DNA of 64,000 nucleotides from Eubacteriaceae bacterium (GCA_012522805.1 JAAYJS010000035.1:1-64000); one strand, 5' to 3'. Shown: positions 9,730 to 19,291, counted from the first letter of the stretch. Program-made: numbers and translations. The notes: generated by a model from the letters alone, not told the origin.

Positions 9730-10476
9730 ATGAGTAGTGTTATACAATCAGTCGTTCGCGCACTGGATATCTTAGAATTTTGTGCAAAAAATAGAGGTGC
9801 CGGCGTTACAGATATAGCAAGGGGCTTGGATTTAAATAAGAGTACGGCTTTTGGTATTATTAAAACTTTGGAGCAAAAAGGTTATTTATTTAAAAACCTT
9901 CAGACAGATCAATACCATATCAGTTTAAAAATCCATTCATTAGCGCATTCCGCTATACAGTCCATTGCTATAGTCGATATTGTACGTCCTTATCTAGATG
10001 AATTGGTTCATAAATATGAAGAGACCGTTCATTTGGTTGAATCCGTGGAAATGGAAGTTGTTTACATTGATAAAAGAGAAACGAGCAAACCAATTCGAAT
10101 CAGCACTCAGGTTGGTAATCGCTTGCCTATGTACTGTACAGGTGTGGGGAAAGCAATTCTCTCAACCATGACAGAAGATGAAATAGATAGATATAGTGAA
10201 AATATAACTTTTGAATCCTTTACAAAAAACACAATCGATGGTCCTGAAAAACTCAAAGAAGAGCTTAAAACCATTAAAAAACAGGGCTATAGTGTGGACA
10301 ATGAAGAATACCAAGAAGATTTATTTTGTGTGGCTGTACCAATTATCAATAAAAGTGGCAACGCGACAAATGCAATTAGTATTTCTATTCCGAAGTATAG
10401 AAAAACTCGTGATTTTGAAAAAAATGTATCTCTTGATTTGATGAAAATAGCTAAAAAAATAGAAAATAAATTTTAG
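9730..10476 (+). CDS. IclR family transcriptional regulator
   Basis: N-terminal HTH (SVVRALDILEFCAKNRGAGVTDIARGLDLNKSTAFGIIKTLEQKGYL) plus effector domain (GNRLPMYCTGVGKAILS). Confidence 0.93.
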   Translation: MSSVIQSVVRALDILEFCAKNRGAGVTDIARGLDLNKSTAFGIIKTLEQKGYLFKNLQTDQYHISLKIHSLAHSAIQSIAIVDIVRPYLDELVHKYEETVHLVESVEMEVVYIDKRETSKPIRISTQVGNRLPMYCTGVGKAILSTMTEDEIDRYSENITFESFTKNTIDGPEKLKEELKTIKKQGYSVDNEEYQEDLFCVAVPIINKSGNATNAISISIPKYRKTRDFEKNVSLDLMKIAKKIENKF

Positions 10477-10498
10477 TTATAGAGAGGAGTACTTGCAA

Positions 10499-11800
10499 AT
10501 GCAAGCGGCAAAAAGAAAGCTTATAGAAAAAGGTCCAGGGTTTAAATCCGGCTGGAAAGATCTAGGTAAAAACTTAAATGGAAAGACAATTTCCACAGGT
10601 GTTATATCTTCCATCTTTGGTTGCACAGGTCCTGCGTTGGTCACGATTGATGCGGCCACAAATGCGGTTTATACGCCACAAGATATCGCAACATGGTTAT
10701 TTGGGATCTATGTTTTTGGTGGATTGATCAGTATCATCATGTCTTTGTACTACAAGCAACCCATTAGCGGTGCCTATTCCATACCCGGTGCCGCTATGTT
10801 AGCAGTCAACTTGATGGGCTATAGCTTTGCTCAGGCCAGCGGAGCTTTTGTCTTGGCAGGTGTTATCGTTTTGTTGCTGGGATTAACCGGTTTAATAGGA
10901 AAAGTCATGCAGTGGTTACCCCTACCCATTGTCATGGGTATGATCTGCGGTGCAATGATTAAATTTGGAATAGGTGTTGTAACCTCTACCTTTGTTCTAA
11001 ACGGTGAGGGGACATTGCAAATTGCTCCTTTTATCATAGGTATAGCGGCTATCAGCGGTTTTTTCGTCTTACCAAAATTTATCAAAAAAGTGCCGCCGGT
11101 TTTAGGTGCTTTAATCCTTGGATTTATAGCTGCTTTTGCAATGGGAATAAAGTTTGATTTTTCGAGAATTCAGTATATTCCGCCTAAAATTATGGTTCCG
11201 GAGTTTACATTTGGCGGCTTTATGGGTGTTTCTATCCCTTTAGCGGCATTGGTGTTGGGAGCAGAAAACAGTCAAGCAATCGGTGTATTATATGCACAAG
11301 GTTATAAACCGCCAATTAATGCCATGACCATTATTTCCGGTATTGGTGGTATTGCTGCTGGTTTAGTTGGAGCACATAATGCCAATATTGCTGGTCCTAT
11401 GACAGCCATTTGTTCATCGGACCAAGCAGGTGAGGACAAAAACAGTCGTTATGCAGCTTCAGTTGTATGTGGTCTGACTTTTGGAGGATTCGGATTAGTT
11501 GCTAGTTTTGCCGCAGGTATTGTGTCGGCTTTGCCGTCAGGCTTAGTGTCTATCCTAGCGGGTTTGGCCATGTTTAGCGTCTTAATTCAGTCTTTGGAAT
11601 TGGGGTTTTCAACGAAGAAATTTAAAATGGGTGCTTTTGTAGCTTTAATAACCTCAATGAGCGGCATCTCATTGTTAAATATTGGAGCATCTTTTTGGGG
11701 ACTTGTATTCGGTGTTATTATTTCTCTCATTGCTGAAAGTAGTGATTTTAAAGAAACGAATTCATCTTCTCCAAAAGATACAAAACCGGCTTATGTTTAA
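10499..11800 (+). CDS. BenE family (benzoate/H+ symporter-type) permease
   Basis: Hydrophobic ~430 aa protein, BenE-like organisation (QPISGAYSIPGAAML, LVGAHNANIAGPMTAI). Confidence 0.8.
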   Translation: MQAAKRKLIEKGPGFKSGWKDLGKNLNGKTISTGVISSIFGCTGPALVTIDAATNAVYTPQDIATWLFGIYVFGGLISIIMSLYYKQPISGAYSIPGAAMLAVNLMGYSFAQASGAFVLAGVIVLLLGLTGLIGKVMQWLPLPIVMGMICGAMIKFGIGVVTSTFVLNGEGTLQIAPFIIGIAAISGFFVLPKFIKKVPPVLGALILGFIAAFAMGIKFDFSRIQYIPPKIMVPEFTFGGFMGVSIPLAALVLGAENSQAIGVLYAQGYKPPINAMTIISGIGGIAAGLVGAHNANIAGPMTAICSSDQAGEDKNSRYAASVVCGLTFGGFGLVASFAAGIVSALPSGLVSILAGLAMFSVLIQSLELGFSTKKFKMGAFVALITSMSGISLLNIGASFWGLVFGVIISLIAESSDFKETNSSSPKDTKPAYV

Positions 11801-11809
11801 TGTTCAAAT

Positions 11810-11845
11810 AAACAGATTAGCTCTTATTTAAGAGCTAATCTGTTT
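11810..11845. repeat. Perfect 17-bp inverted repeat between the permease and QPRTase-like genes
   Basis: aaacagattagctctta-tt-taagagctaatctgttt. Confidence 0.9.
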
Positions 11846-11858
11846 ATAAGAGAAAATT

Positions 11859-12650
11859 ATGGATATTAGAGAATGTATTTTTAGTGACATTATAGGTAAA
11901 AAGTATGTTGCCGAGGTAAAAGCACTGCAAAAAGGTATCTTATCTGGTATAGAAGAAGGTTTAGAGGTGTTGCATCAGCTTAATATAAAAATTCTGGCAC
12001 ATCAACACGAAGGTGACCTGTTAGAAGTGGGCACGACAATTGTCACTATGATGGGAACGCCCATTCAATTGTCCAAAGCAGAAGAGTATTTTGCAGGTTA
12101 TGTGTCTAAAACCTCTGGCATTGCCACAGCAGCTAGAAAAGCAGTTGAATTAGCAGAAAATAAGATGAAGATTGTATGTGGTGCTTACAAAAAAATGCCC
12201 CAAGCCAACAAAGCTTCATTTAGAAAAGCTGTTAGCACCGGGAGTGCTATGGTGCGAATGTATGAAGAACCTTTTGTGTATCTGGATAAAAACTATATTC
12301 GCATGTTGGGAGGTATTCCCAATGCACTGAAGGCGGTATCTTTTATTAAGAATAGAAAAAAAGTAGTGCAAATACATCACCTGTATGCACCAATTGAAGT
12401 AGAGGTGGTGCAAGCTATCGAAGGTGGTGCTGATTTATTGATGATCGACACCGGCAATATTCATGACTTAAACATTTGTCTAGAGTTGTTAAAAGACAAT
12501 CCGAACCATACAATGGAATTGGCTTTTTCAGGTGATGTTCAATTGGAAGATATACCAAAATTTCGCCATATGGGATTGAGCCGATTGTGTATTGGTAAAA
12601 GTATCCTAGATTCGAAGATGTTAGATGTAACTTTTGATATTCAAATTTAA
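11859..12650 (+). CDS. QPRTase-fold (NadC/ModD-like) protein with diverged active site
   Basis: KTSGIATAARKAVEL, GGADLLMIDTGNI and LELAFSGDVQLEDIPKF patterns of the NadC family; TRKT and NHR motifs not conserved. Confidence 0.7.
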   Translation: MDIRECIFSDIIGKKYVAEVKALQKGILSGIEEGLEVLHQLNIKILAHQHEGDLLEVGTTIVTMMGTPIQLSKAEEYFAGYVSKTSGIATAARKAVELAENKMKIVCGAYKKMPQANKASFRKAVSTGSAMVRMYEEPFVYLDKNYIRMLGGIPNALKAVSFIKNRKKVVQIHHLYAPIEVEVVQAIEGGADLLMIDTGNIHDLNICLELLKDNPNHTMELAFSGDVQLEDIPKFRHMGLSRLCIGKSILDSKMLDVTFDIQI

Positions 12651-12666
12651 CAGACTAGGAGTTGTT

Positions 12667-13755
12667 ATGTTTTACGATAGAATTAGAAGAACGCAGATGG
12701 CTTTAAAACAAACCGACAATGATTTTATTCTTATATGCGATCGAGAAAATCTGATTTATTATACAGGCATTACAGAAATAGAATGTGGTGCCTTAATTAT
12801 TGAGCCAGAAGGAATTCCTACACTGGTAACTTTGTGGCTAGACATTCCTTTTTTTAAACAAAAGATTGACTATCCAATAGTTGGCTATATTTTTGGCAAA
12901 GAAACTTTAGGGTCAAAAGTATGCGATCTTTTAAAGAAAAAAGGCTACAAAGATCCAAAAATTCTTTTTTCTAAATACTTTATTGAAGTTGGGGTTTATG
13001 AGAGTCTGCGAAAGAACTTTCAAAATATGACAGTTGCCAACGGCACAGAGTTCTTTTATAAAATACGTAGCATCAAGGATAAAACAGAATTGGATTATAT
13101 CAGAAAGGCTTCCGATATTGTTGTAAAAGGAATGGAGAGTGTCGTGGATGCCATACAGCCAGGCATGACGGAAAGTGAAGTGCTGGGTATTGCGGAGATG
13201 AGCATGAGAAAAGCCGGATCAGAAGGTCATCCCTTTCGCATGCAAGTACTCAATGAAGAAAGACAAGCCATGGTGCATCCCCATGCCTTAGATACAACAC
13301 TTCACAACAATCAATACGTTGTTGTTCTTATAGGTGCTTGCTATAAAGGATATGTATCAAAAATTACGAGATCTATTGCTTTAGGTAAAGTTTCTCCGGA
13401 GAAGGAAGATACCTATCATTTAATGCATCAGGCTCAAAAAGCAGCCATAGCAGCCTCAAAACCCGGAACACCGGTCCAAGAGGTTTATCATGCTGCATAT
13501 CGCGTTATCGATGAAGCAGGATACGGCAAACATTTAATAGATGCCATTGGCTATGGGATCGGCATTCGTCAAAGCGAATTTTATCCAGTTATCAACAAAA
13601 ACGGTTCACATGTTTTAGAAAAAGGAATGGCCGTGGACATGATATTTCCAACACTTTACCATCCTGTAAAAGCAGGACCTAGAATACTTGATGTTGTCTT
13701 CGTAGACGATGAACCGGAAGTCGTCACGCAATTTGAAGACTTCCCTAAAAAATAA
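12667..13755 (+). CDS. M24-fold (creatinase/Xaa-Pro peptidase-like) protein lacking metal ligands
   Basis: Two-domain M24 layout; metal-ligand positions D,D,H,E,E read L,K,Y,I,L relative to PepP encoded at 60763. Confidence 0.8.
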   Translation: MFYDRIRRTQMALKQTDNDFILICDRENLIYYTGITEIECGALIIEPEGIPTLVTLWLDIPFFKQKIDYPIVGYIFGKETLGSKVCDLLKKKGYKDPKILFSKYFIEVGVYESLRKNFQNMTVANGTEFFYKIRSIKDKTELDYIRKASDIVVKGMESVVDAIQPGMTESEVLGIAEMSMRKAGSEGHPFRMQVLNEERQAMVHPHALDTTLHNNQYVVVLIGACYKGYVSKITRSIALGKVSPEKEDTYHLMHQAQKAAIAASKPGTPVQEVYHAAYRVIDEAGYGKHLIDAIGYGIGIRQSEFYPVINKNGSHVLEKGMAVDMIFPTLYHPVKAGPRILDVVFVDDEPEVVTQFEDFPKK

Positions 13756-13773
13756 TGAACAACGGAGAAATGC

Positions 13774-14538
13774 ATGATAGATATAATCGCAAAACAATTG
13801 AGAACAGCGCAAAAAGAATATAAAGCAATTCCTCAAATCACAAAAGAATATAAAGACTTAAGTATTGACGACGCTTACAAAATACAAAAAATAAATATTG
13901 AAAAAGCATTAGAAAATGGCGACGTGATGACTGGCAAGAAAATTGGTTTGACATCCTTGGCCATGCAAGAATCTTTAGGTGTCGATCAACCGGACTACGG
14001 ATTTTTATTAAAATCCATGGAGGTCCAAAATAATGTAGTTCCCCCTAATACGGTTTTACAACCCAGGGTAGAAGGCGAATTGGCCTTTGTACTCAAAAAA
14101 GGGCTTGATGGCCAATCGACAATTGAAGATGTCATTGAAGCGACAGACTATGTTGTCCCTGCAATAGAAGTGGTGGGCAGTCGTATAGCGGATTGGAAAT
14201 TAACCATTGTTGATACGGTGGCGGACAATGCCTCTTGTGGGATGTATCTCCTTTCGGATCATAAAATAAATCCAAAGGAAGTTCATTTAGAAGATATCCA
14301 ATTGACATTATATAAAAACGGAGAAGAGATTAATTCTGGAGAAGGACGTGACGTTTTGGGACATCCGGCAAAGGCAGTGGTTTGGTTGGCAAAATGCTTA
14401 GCACATTATAATGTTACATTGAATGCCGGTGACGTCATTCTTTCAGGTGCTCTTTCAGCTGCTATCCCAGCGTCAAAAGGAGATCGCTTTACTTGTGATT
14501 TCGGCGCATTTGAAACAGTAGAAATAATATTTGAATAG
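13774..14538 (+). CDS. 2-oxopent-4-enoate hydratase / 4-oxalocrotonate decarboxylase family
   Basis: GKKIGLTSLAMQESLGVDQPDYGFL and PRVEGELAFVL motifs of the MhpD/DmpE/DmpH family. Confidence 0.88.
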   Translation: MIDIIAKQLRTAQKEYKAIPQITKEYKDLSIDDAYKIQKINIEKALENGDVMTGKKIGLTSLAMQESLGVDQPDYGFLLKSMEVQNNVVPPNTVLQPRVEGELAFVLKKGLDGQSTIEDVIEATDYVVPAIEVVGSRIADWKLTIVDTVADNASCGMYLLSDHKINPKEVHLEDIQLTLYKNGEEINSGEGRDVLGHPAKAVVWLAKCLAHYNVTLNAGDVILSGALSAAIPASKGDRFTCDFGAFETVEIIFE

Positions 14539-14548
14539 GTGTAGGTTT

Positions 14549-15445
14549 ATGAATAAAGTAAAATGTGGCTTAATCGGACCGGGTAATATCGGTCAGGATT
14601 TAATGATAAAAATTTCTAGAAATGAATATATCGAACTAGCTTGTGTGGTAAACATTAAGGAATCGGAAGGCTTACAAAGGGCACGAGATATGGGAATCGA
14701 TACATCTTCTGAAGGTGTTCAGTACATTTTGGACAACTATAAGGGTGTCATAGACATTGTTTTTGATGCTACCAGTGCAAGGGCTCATACGCTCTGTGCA
14801 CCAAATCTGAAAAAAGCTGGAATGTTTGCTCTGGATTTAACACCTGCTGCTGTAGGACCCTATTGCGTGCCGTCGGTGAACCTCAGCGAGACGATGCTGT
14901 CTCAAGACAATGTTAATTTGGTTACTTGTGCAGGTCAAGCGACAACGCCTATTGTCAGTGCTATTAACGAAGTAGCTGATGTTTATTATGCAGAAACGGT
15001 ATCGTCTTTAAGTTCTGAAAGTGCCGGACCAGGTACAAGAGCCAATATTGATGAATTTACGGAAACAACTAGATCTGCACTCATCAATGTCGGTGGTGCA
15101 GATAACGCACGGGCAATTATTATTTTAAACCCAGCGGAGCCGCCCATTTTAATGAGCAATACAATTTATACCCGTGTTCGTAAGGTGAACATAGAAAAAA
15201 TTGCGGTGATTTGCGAGAAAAAAATAAAAGAAATGCAGGTTTATGTGCCCGGTTGTCGCTTTAGAATGAAACCAACATTGACAGATCCCAACAATGATAT
15301 CGTAATGTGTGTCGTTGAAGTTGAAGGTGCTGGAGATTATCTACCAGTTTATTCCGGAAATTTGGATATTATCAATGCTGCAGCCATTCGTATTGCAGAA
15401 ATGAAAGCAAAAAAGATTTTAGGTGTAATTGATGGAAAAAATTAA
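14549..15445 (+). CDS. Acetaldehyde dehydrogenase (acylating), DmpF/MhpF type
   Basis: GLIGPGNIGQDL; NLVTCAGQATTP catalytic Cys motif; adjacent to the partner aldolase. Confidence 0.93.
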   Translation: MNKVKCGLIGPGNIGQDLMIKISRNEYIELACVVNIKESEGLQRARDMGIDTSSEGVQYILDNYKGVIDIVFDATSARAHTLCAPNLKKAGMFALDLTPAAVGPYCVPSVNLSETMLSQDNVNLVTCAGQATTPIVSAINEVADVYYAETVSSLSSESAGPGTRANIDEFTETTRSALINVGGADNARAIIILNPAEPPILMSNTIYTRVRKVNIEKIAVICEKKIKEMQVYVPGCRFRMKPTLTDPNNDIVMCVVEVEGAGDYLPVYSGNLDIINAAAIRIAEMKAKKILGVIDGKN

Positions 15446-16451
15446 AATAACCGATACGACCTTGAGGGATGGTAGCCATACTGTTCGTCATCAATTTAAA
15501 ATAGAAGAAATAGAAAAAATAGCCGGAGGGCTTGATGCAGCAGGCATAGATATTATCGAAGTGGGACATGGTGATGGTTTGGCAGGCTCTACTTGTAATT
15601 ATGGATTTGCTAAGCACACGGATATCGAGATGATTCAAGCGGCGGCAGGTGCTGTAAAGAATGCGATGATTGCATGCTTACTGTTACCGGGCATTGGAAC
15701 TGTCAGCGATTTAAAACAAGCGAAAAAATCAGGCGCAAAAGTTGTCAGGGTTGCAACTCACGTCACAGAGGCTGACATCTCTTCCGAACATATTCGAGAA
15801 GCTAAAGATATGGGGTTCTTTGTAGTTGGATTTTTGATGATGGCACATCGTGCCGATGCAAATAGAATTGTCGAAGAAGCTCAAAAGATGGCCTCCTATG
15901 GTGCAGATGTCGTCTATGCTACCGACTCGTCAGGGGCGATGTTACCCAATGAAGTAACAGAAAAAATAACAGCTTTAAAAAACAACATATCCATCCCTGT
16001 TGGGTTTCACTCCCATAACAATTTAGGCTTATCTATAGGCAATTCTTTAGCCGCAATGGAAGCTGGGGCTACGTATATTGACGGCTCACTTGGTGGACTT
16101 GGGGCAGGTGCAGGGAACACCGTGACGGAAATGTTGGTGGCGGTGATGAATCGCATGAAATATGCACACAACGCAGATCTGTTTAAGACAATGGATATCA
16201 GTACCAAAATCTTAGAACCCATCATTAAAAGTCATATGATCATTGGTGAAGATACGCTTCAAGATTCCATGATGCTGGGTTATGCAGATGTTTATTCGAG
16301 CTTTATGCTTCATGCAAAAAGAGCAGCAAAAAGATTTAATGTGGATTATAGAGAAATCATCCTAGAGCTTGGCAAAAAACAAGCAGTAGGTGGACAAGAG
16401 GATTGGATTATCGAGATCGCTCAAAAAATTTCGGAGGTTAAAAACTCATAA
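15432..16451 (+). CDS. 4-hydroxy-2-oxovalerate aldolase, DmpG/MhpE type
   Basis: ITDTTLRDGSHTVRHQF and FHSHNNLGLSIGNSLAA motifs. Confidence 0.95.
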   Translation: MEKIKITDTTLRDGSHTVRHQFKIEEIEKIAGGLDAAGIDIIEVGHGDGLAGSTCNYGFAKHTDIEMIQAAAGAVKNAMIACLLLPGIGTVSDLKQAKKSGAKVVRVATHVTEADISSEHIREAKDMGFFVVGFLMMAHRADANRIVEEAQKMASYGADVVYATDSSGAMLPNEVTEKITALKNNISIPVGFHSHNNLGLSIGNSLAAMEAGATYIDGSLGGLGAGAGNTVTEMLVAVMNRMKYAHNADLFKTMDISTKILEPIIKSHMIIGEDTLQDSMMLGYADVYSSFMLHAKRAAKRFNVDYREIILELGKKQAVGGQEDWIIEIAQKISEVKNS

Positions 16452-16557
16452 ATCTTTAGAAATATTTCCGGTTATTTCTGAATAAAGTTGCTTTAAGAAT
16501 TCCAATGAATTATAGTTGTATTAGGAAATACTATGGATATAGATAAAGAGGGTACCT

Positions 16558-17307
16558 ATGAACCGAGATGAACTGACCGATCTTTTGGAGAAAGTTCGAA
16601 AAGCGGATGTAACGGTAGATGATGCCGTGGAACAATTGAAGACCTTGCCTTACAAGGATCTACAATACGCTAAGGTGGATTACCACCGGGAGTTGAGAAG
16701 TGGCTTTCCTGAGGTGATTTACAGTCCGGGAAAAACAATCCAACAAATTCTGGGCATTGTATCGGATATGATGGAGAGAACCACAGGTAATATTCTGATT
16801 TCCCGTGCGGAAGAAGACGTTGCCAAGGCTCTCAAAGAAAAGTACAGTCAAGCCATTTACCATCGCCAAGCCCGTATCATTGTGGTCAAACGCAAGCCCT
16901 ACGAAACCTCAGAGGGTAAAATATTGGTAGTCTCCGCAGGGACGGCCGATATACCCATCGCTGAAGAAGCGGCCATCACCGCTGAGGTCATGGGCAATTC
17001 TGTCTTACGCCTATACGACGTGGGTGTTGCCGGTATCCATCGCTTGTTGAGCAATATAGATGTTATCTCTCAAGCAAAGGTTTTAATTGTGGTGGCAGGT
17101 ATGGAAGGCGCATTGGCATCGGTGGTGGGGGGCATTACCGACAAACCGGTTATTGCGGTGCCGACTTCGGTGGGTTATGGTGCCAATTTTAGCGGCTTGT
17201 CTGCCTTGTTGGGTATGTTAACTTCCTGTGCCAATGGGATCGGCGTTGTCAATATAGACAATGGTTACGGGGCGGCGTGTTTGGCATCAAAAATCAACCA
17301 ACTGTGA
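16558..17307 (+). CDS. larB: LarB, NPN cofactor biosynthesis (PurE-like domain)
   Basis: LDYHRELRSGFPEVIYSPGKT-like N-terminus and PurE-like VVSAGTADIPIAEEAAITAEVMG...VVAGMEGALASVVGG. Confidence 0.93.
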   Translation: MNRDELTDLLEKVRKADVTVDDAVEQLKTLPYKDLQYAKVDYHRELRSGFPEVIYSPGKTIQQILGIVSDMMERTTGNILISRAEEDVAKALKEKYSQAIYHRQARIIVVKRKPYETSEGKILVVSAGTADIPIAEEAAITAEVMGNSVLRLYDVGVAGIHRLLSNIDVISQAKVLIVVAGMEGALASVVGGITDKPVIAVPTSVGYGANFSGLSALLGMLTSCANGIGVVNIDNGYGAACLASKINQL

Positions 17308-17315
17308 GGAACATT

Positions 17316-18482
17316 ATGAAAATTTTATATTTTGATTGTTATTCCGGTATCAGCGGCGATATGGTTTTGGGGGCATTCATAGATGCCGGAGTACCGGCAG
17401 AGCACTTGATCTCTTCTTTAAATCAACTATCTGTAGACGGCTTTCATTTGGAGATTTCAAAAACCACCAAGGGTGGTATCAGTGGCACGTCTTGCCGGGT
17501 GGTGATAGACCGCCACGAACATGTACACCGTCACTATTCGGATATTGAAAAGATTATTGTCGATAGCCAATTGCCCGAGGAAGTTGCTCAAACAGCATTG
17601 AATATTTTTAAACGGGTAGCCAGAGCAGAGGCAAAAGTACACAATATATCCTTTAACCGTGTCCATTTTCATGAAGTGGGTGCCATCGATTCGATAGTGG
17701 ATATCGTCGGTGCCGCTATTTGTTTTCATTATTTAAAACCTCAAAGGGTTTACTGCTCCGCCATCAATACAGGTAGCGGATTTGTTCAATGTGACCACGG
17801 CATTTTACCGGTTCCGGCTCCGGCAACGGCGGAAATATTAACAGAAGTAGAGATACCCATGTACGCCAAATTCATCGATGGCGAGTCGGCAACCCCCACC
17901 GGTGTGGCGATCTTAGCGGAACTGGCTACCTACACGGAAAATATCCCCCCGATAAAACTAAAAAAAATAGCCTATGGCTTTGGAGAGAAAGAATTTAAAA
18001 TCTTAAATGCATTGCGCCTGCTCTTAGGTGATGCGGAAAATCAAATATACGGGGATACGATAACGGTATTGGAAACCAATATCGATGATATGACCGGAGA
18101 AAATGCCGGATATGTGATGGAAAAACTTTTCGAGCTACCGGTGCGAGATGCCTTTTACACATCCATTTATATGAAAAAAAATAGACCCGCCCTTCGGTTG
18201 ACGGTGATCTGTGATGAAGAACAAATCGATAAGGTACAGGCTCTTTTGTTTAAAGAAACCTCCACCATCGGTATTCGCCGGACTGAAGCCGAACGTGCCA
18301 TCATGGGCCGGGATTTCTATGCTTTAGAAACGCCCTATGGCGAGGTAAAGATCAAAAAATTAGTTTATGATGATATTTCAAAGGAACAGCCGGAGTACGA
18401 AGATATTCGAAAAATTGCTCAAAAAACCGGTAAAGGTTTTAATGAAGTGATGTCTTGCGTACAGGCTATGATCAACAAATAA
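17316..18482 (+). CDS. larC: LarC, nickel insertion into NPN cofactor (single continuous ORF)
   Basis: ILYFDCYSGISGDMVLGAFIDAGVP, HFHEVGAIDSIVDIVGA and LETNIDDMTGE motifs. Confidence 0.95.
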   Translation: MKILYFDCYSGISGDMVLGAFIDAGVPAEHLISSLNQLSVDGFHLEISKTTKGGISGTSCRVVIDRHEHVHRHYSDIEKIIVDSQLPEEVAQTALNIFKRVARAEAKVHNISFNRVHFHEVGAIDSIVDIVGAAICFHYLKPQRVYCSAINTGSGFVQCDHGILPVPAPATAEILTEVEIPMYAKFIDGESATPTGVAILAELATYTENIPPIKLKKIAYGFGEKEFKILNALRLLLGDAENQIYGDTITVLETNIDDMTGENAGYVMEKLFELPVRDAFYTSIYMKKNRPALRLTVICDEEQIDKVQALLFKETSTIGIRRTEAERAIMGRDFYALETPYGEVKIKKLVYDDISKEQPEYEDIRKIAQKTGKGFNEVMSCVQAMINK

Positions 18483-18506
18483 AATTCTAATATCAGGCTT
18501 AATTTA

Positions 18507-18551
18507 AAAAACCGAAACCCATTGTCATGGCATGGAGTTTCGGTTTTTATT
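18507..18551. terminator. Bidirectional terminator between larC and maf
   Basis: aaaaaaccgaaaccca...tggagtttcggttttt. Confidence 0.7.
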
Positions 18552-18570
18552 GATTTGGATGGAAGGTATT

Positions 18571-19131
18571 CTAAAAATCAGCCAACTGCCTTGCCAACAA
18601 GGCAATGGGTAAGCCGACCACATTAAAATAATCGCCATTGATCTTTTCTACCAATAAGGCGCCCTTTTCCTGAATGCCGTAGGCGCCGGCTTTATCCATG
18701 GGTTCGCCACTTTCTACATACGCTTCAATTTCTTCTCGGCTTAAGGGATAAAAGGTAACCTCTGTCATGTCATAAAAACATCGGTGTTTTCCCTTGTTGT
18801 CGGCAATACAAACACCGGTGTACACGCGATGTGTTTTGCCTTGTAAAGTGGTTAACATCTCCACGGCATCTGTTTCATCAACCGGTTTACCGAGTACGCG
18901 ATCATCATAAACCACAATGGTGTCGGCACCGACGACCACAGTGGGCTGGTCCGTCTCAGGTATGCTGTCCATGGCTTTGCGATAGGCTAAAGTCTGGACG
19001 ATGTCTTCCGGTTGTAAATGGGAAGGAAGGGTTTCGTCCGCATTGGACGGAACGCAACGAAAAGGCAGCCCTAAAAGCTCGATCAATGCCTGTCTTCTCG
19101 GAGAAGCAGAGGCTAAAATATAGGTTGTCAT
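18571..19131 (-). CDS. maf: Maf nucleotide pyrophosphatase
   Basis: ILASASPRRQALIELLGLPF N-terminus. Confidence 0.95.
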   Translation of the reverse strand: MTTYILASASPRRQALIELLGLPFRCVPSNADETLPSHLQPEDIVQTLAYRKAMDSIPETDQPTVVVGADTIVVYDDRVLGKPVDETDAVEMLTTLQGKTHRVYTGVCIADNKGKHRCFYDMTEVTFYPLSREEIEAYVESGEPMDKAGAYGIQEKGALLVEKINGDYFNVVGLPIALLARQLADF

Positions 19132-19291
19132 AGGATCTCCTTTGGTTTAAAAATAGAATGAGCCTCCGATCATTTCAGAAAAGCCTATCTAAAATCTATC
19201 ACAGCTATGTTATAATGTAACCTTAAATACTTTATCATGGCAAAAAAATGAAAGCAACTGATAAAGTCGTGTCAATGAGATGGAGGTCAAG

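Noticed and set aside
14549-16451. Evidence of aerobic meta-cleavage of catechols
   Set aside because: No ring-cleavage dioxygenase in the cluster; ferredoxin and LarA-like genes point to an anaerobic route, so only the lower module is claimed.
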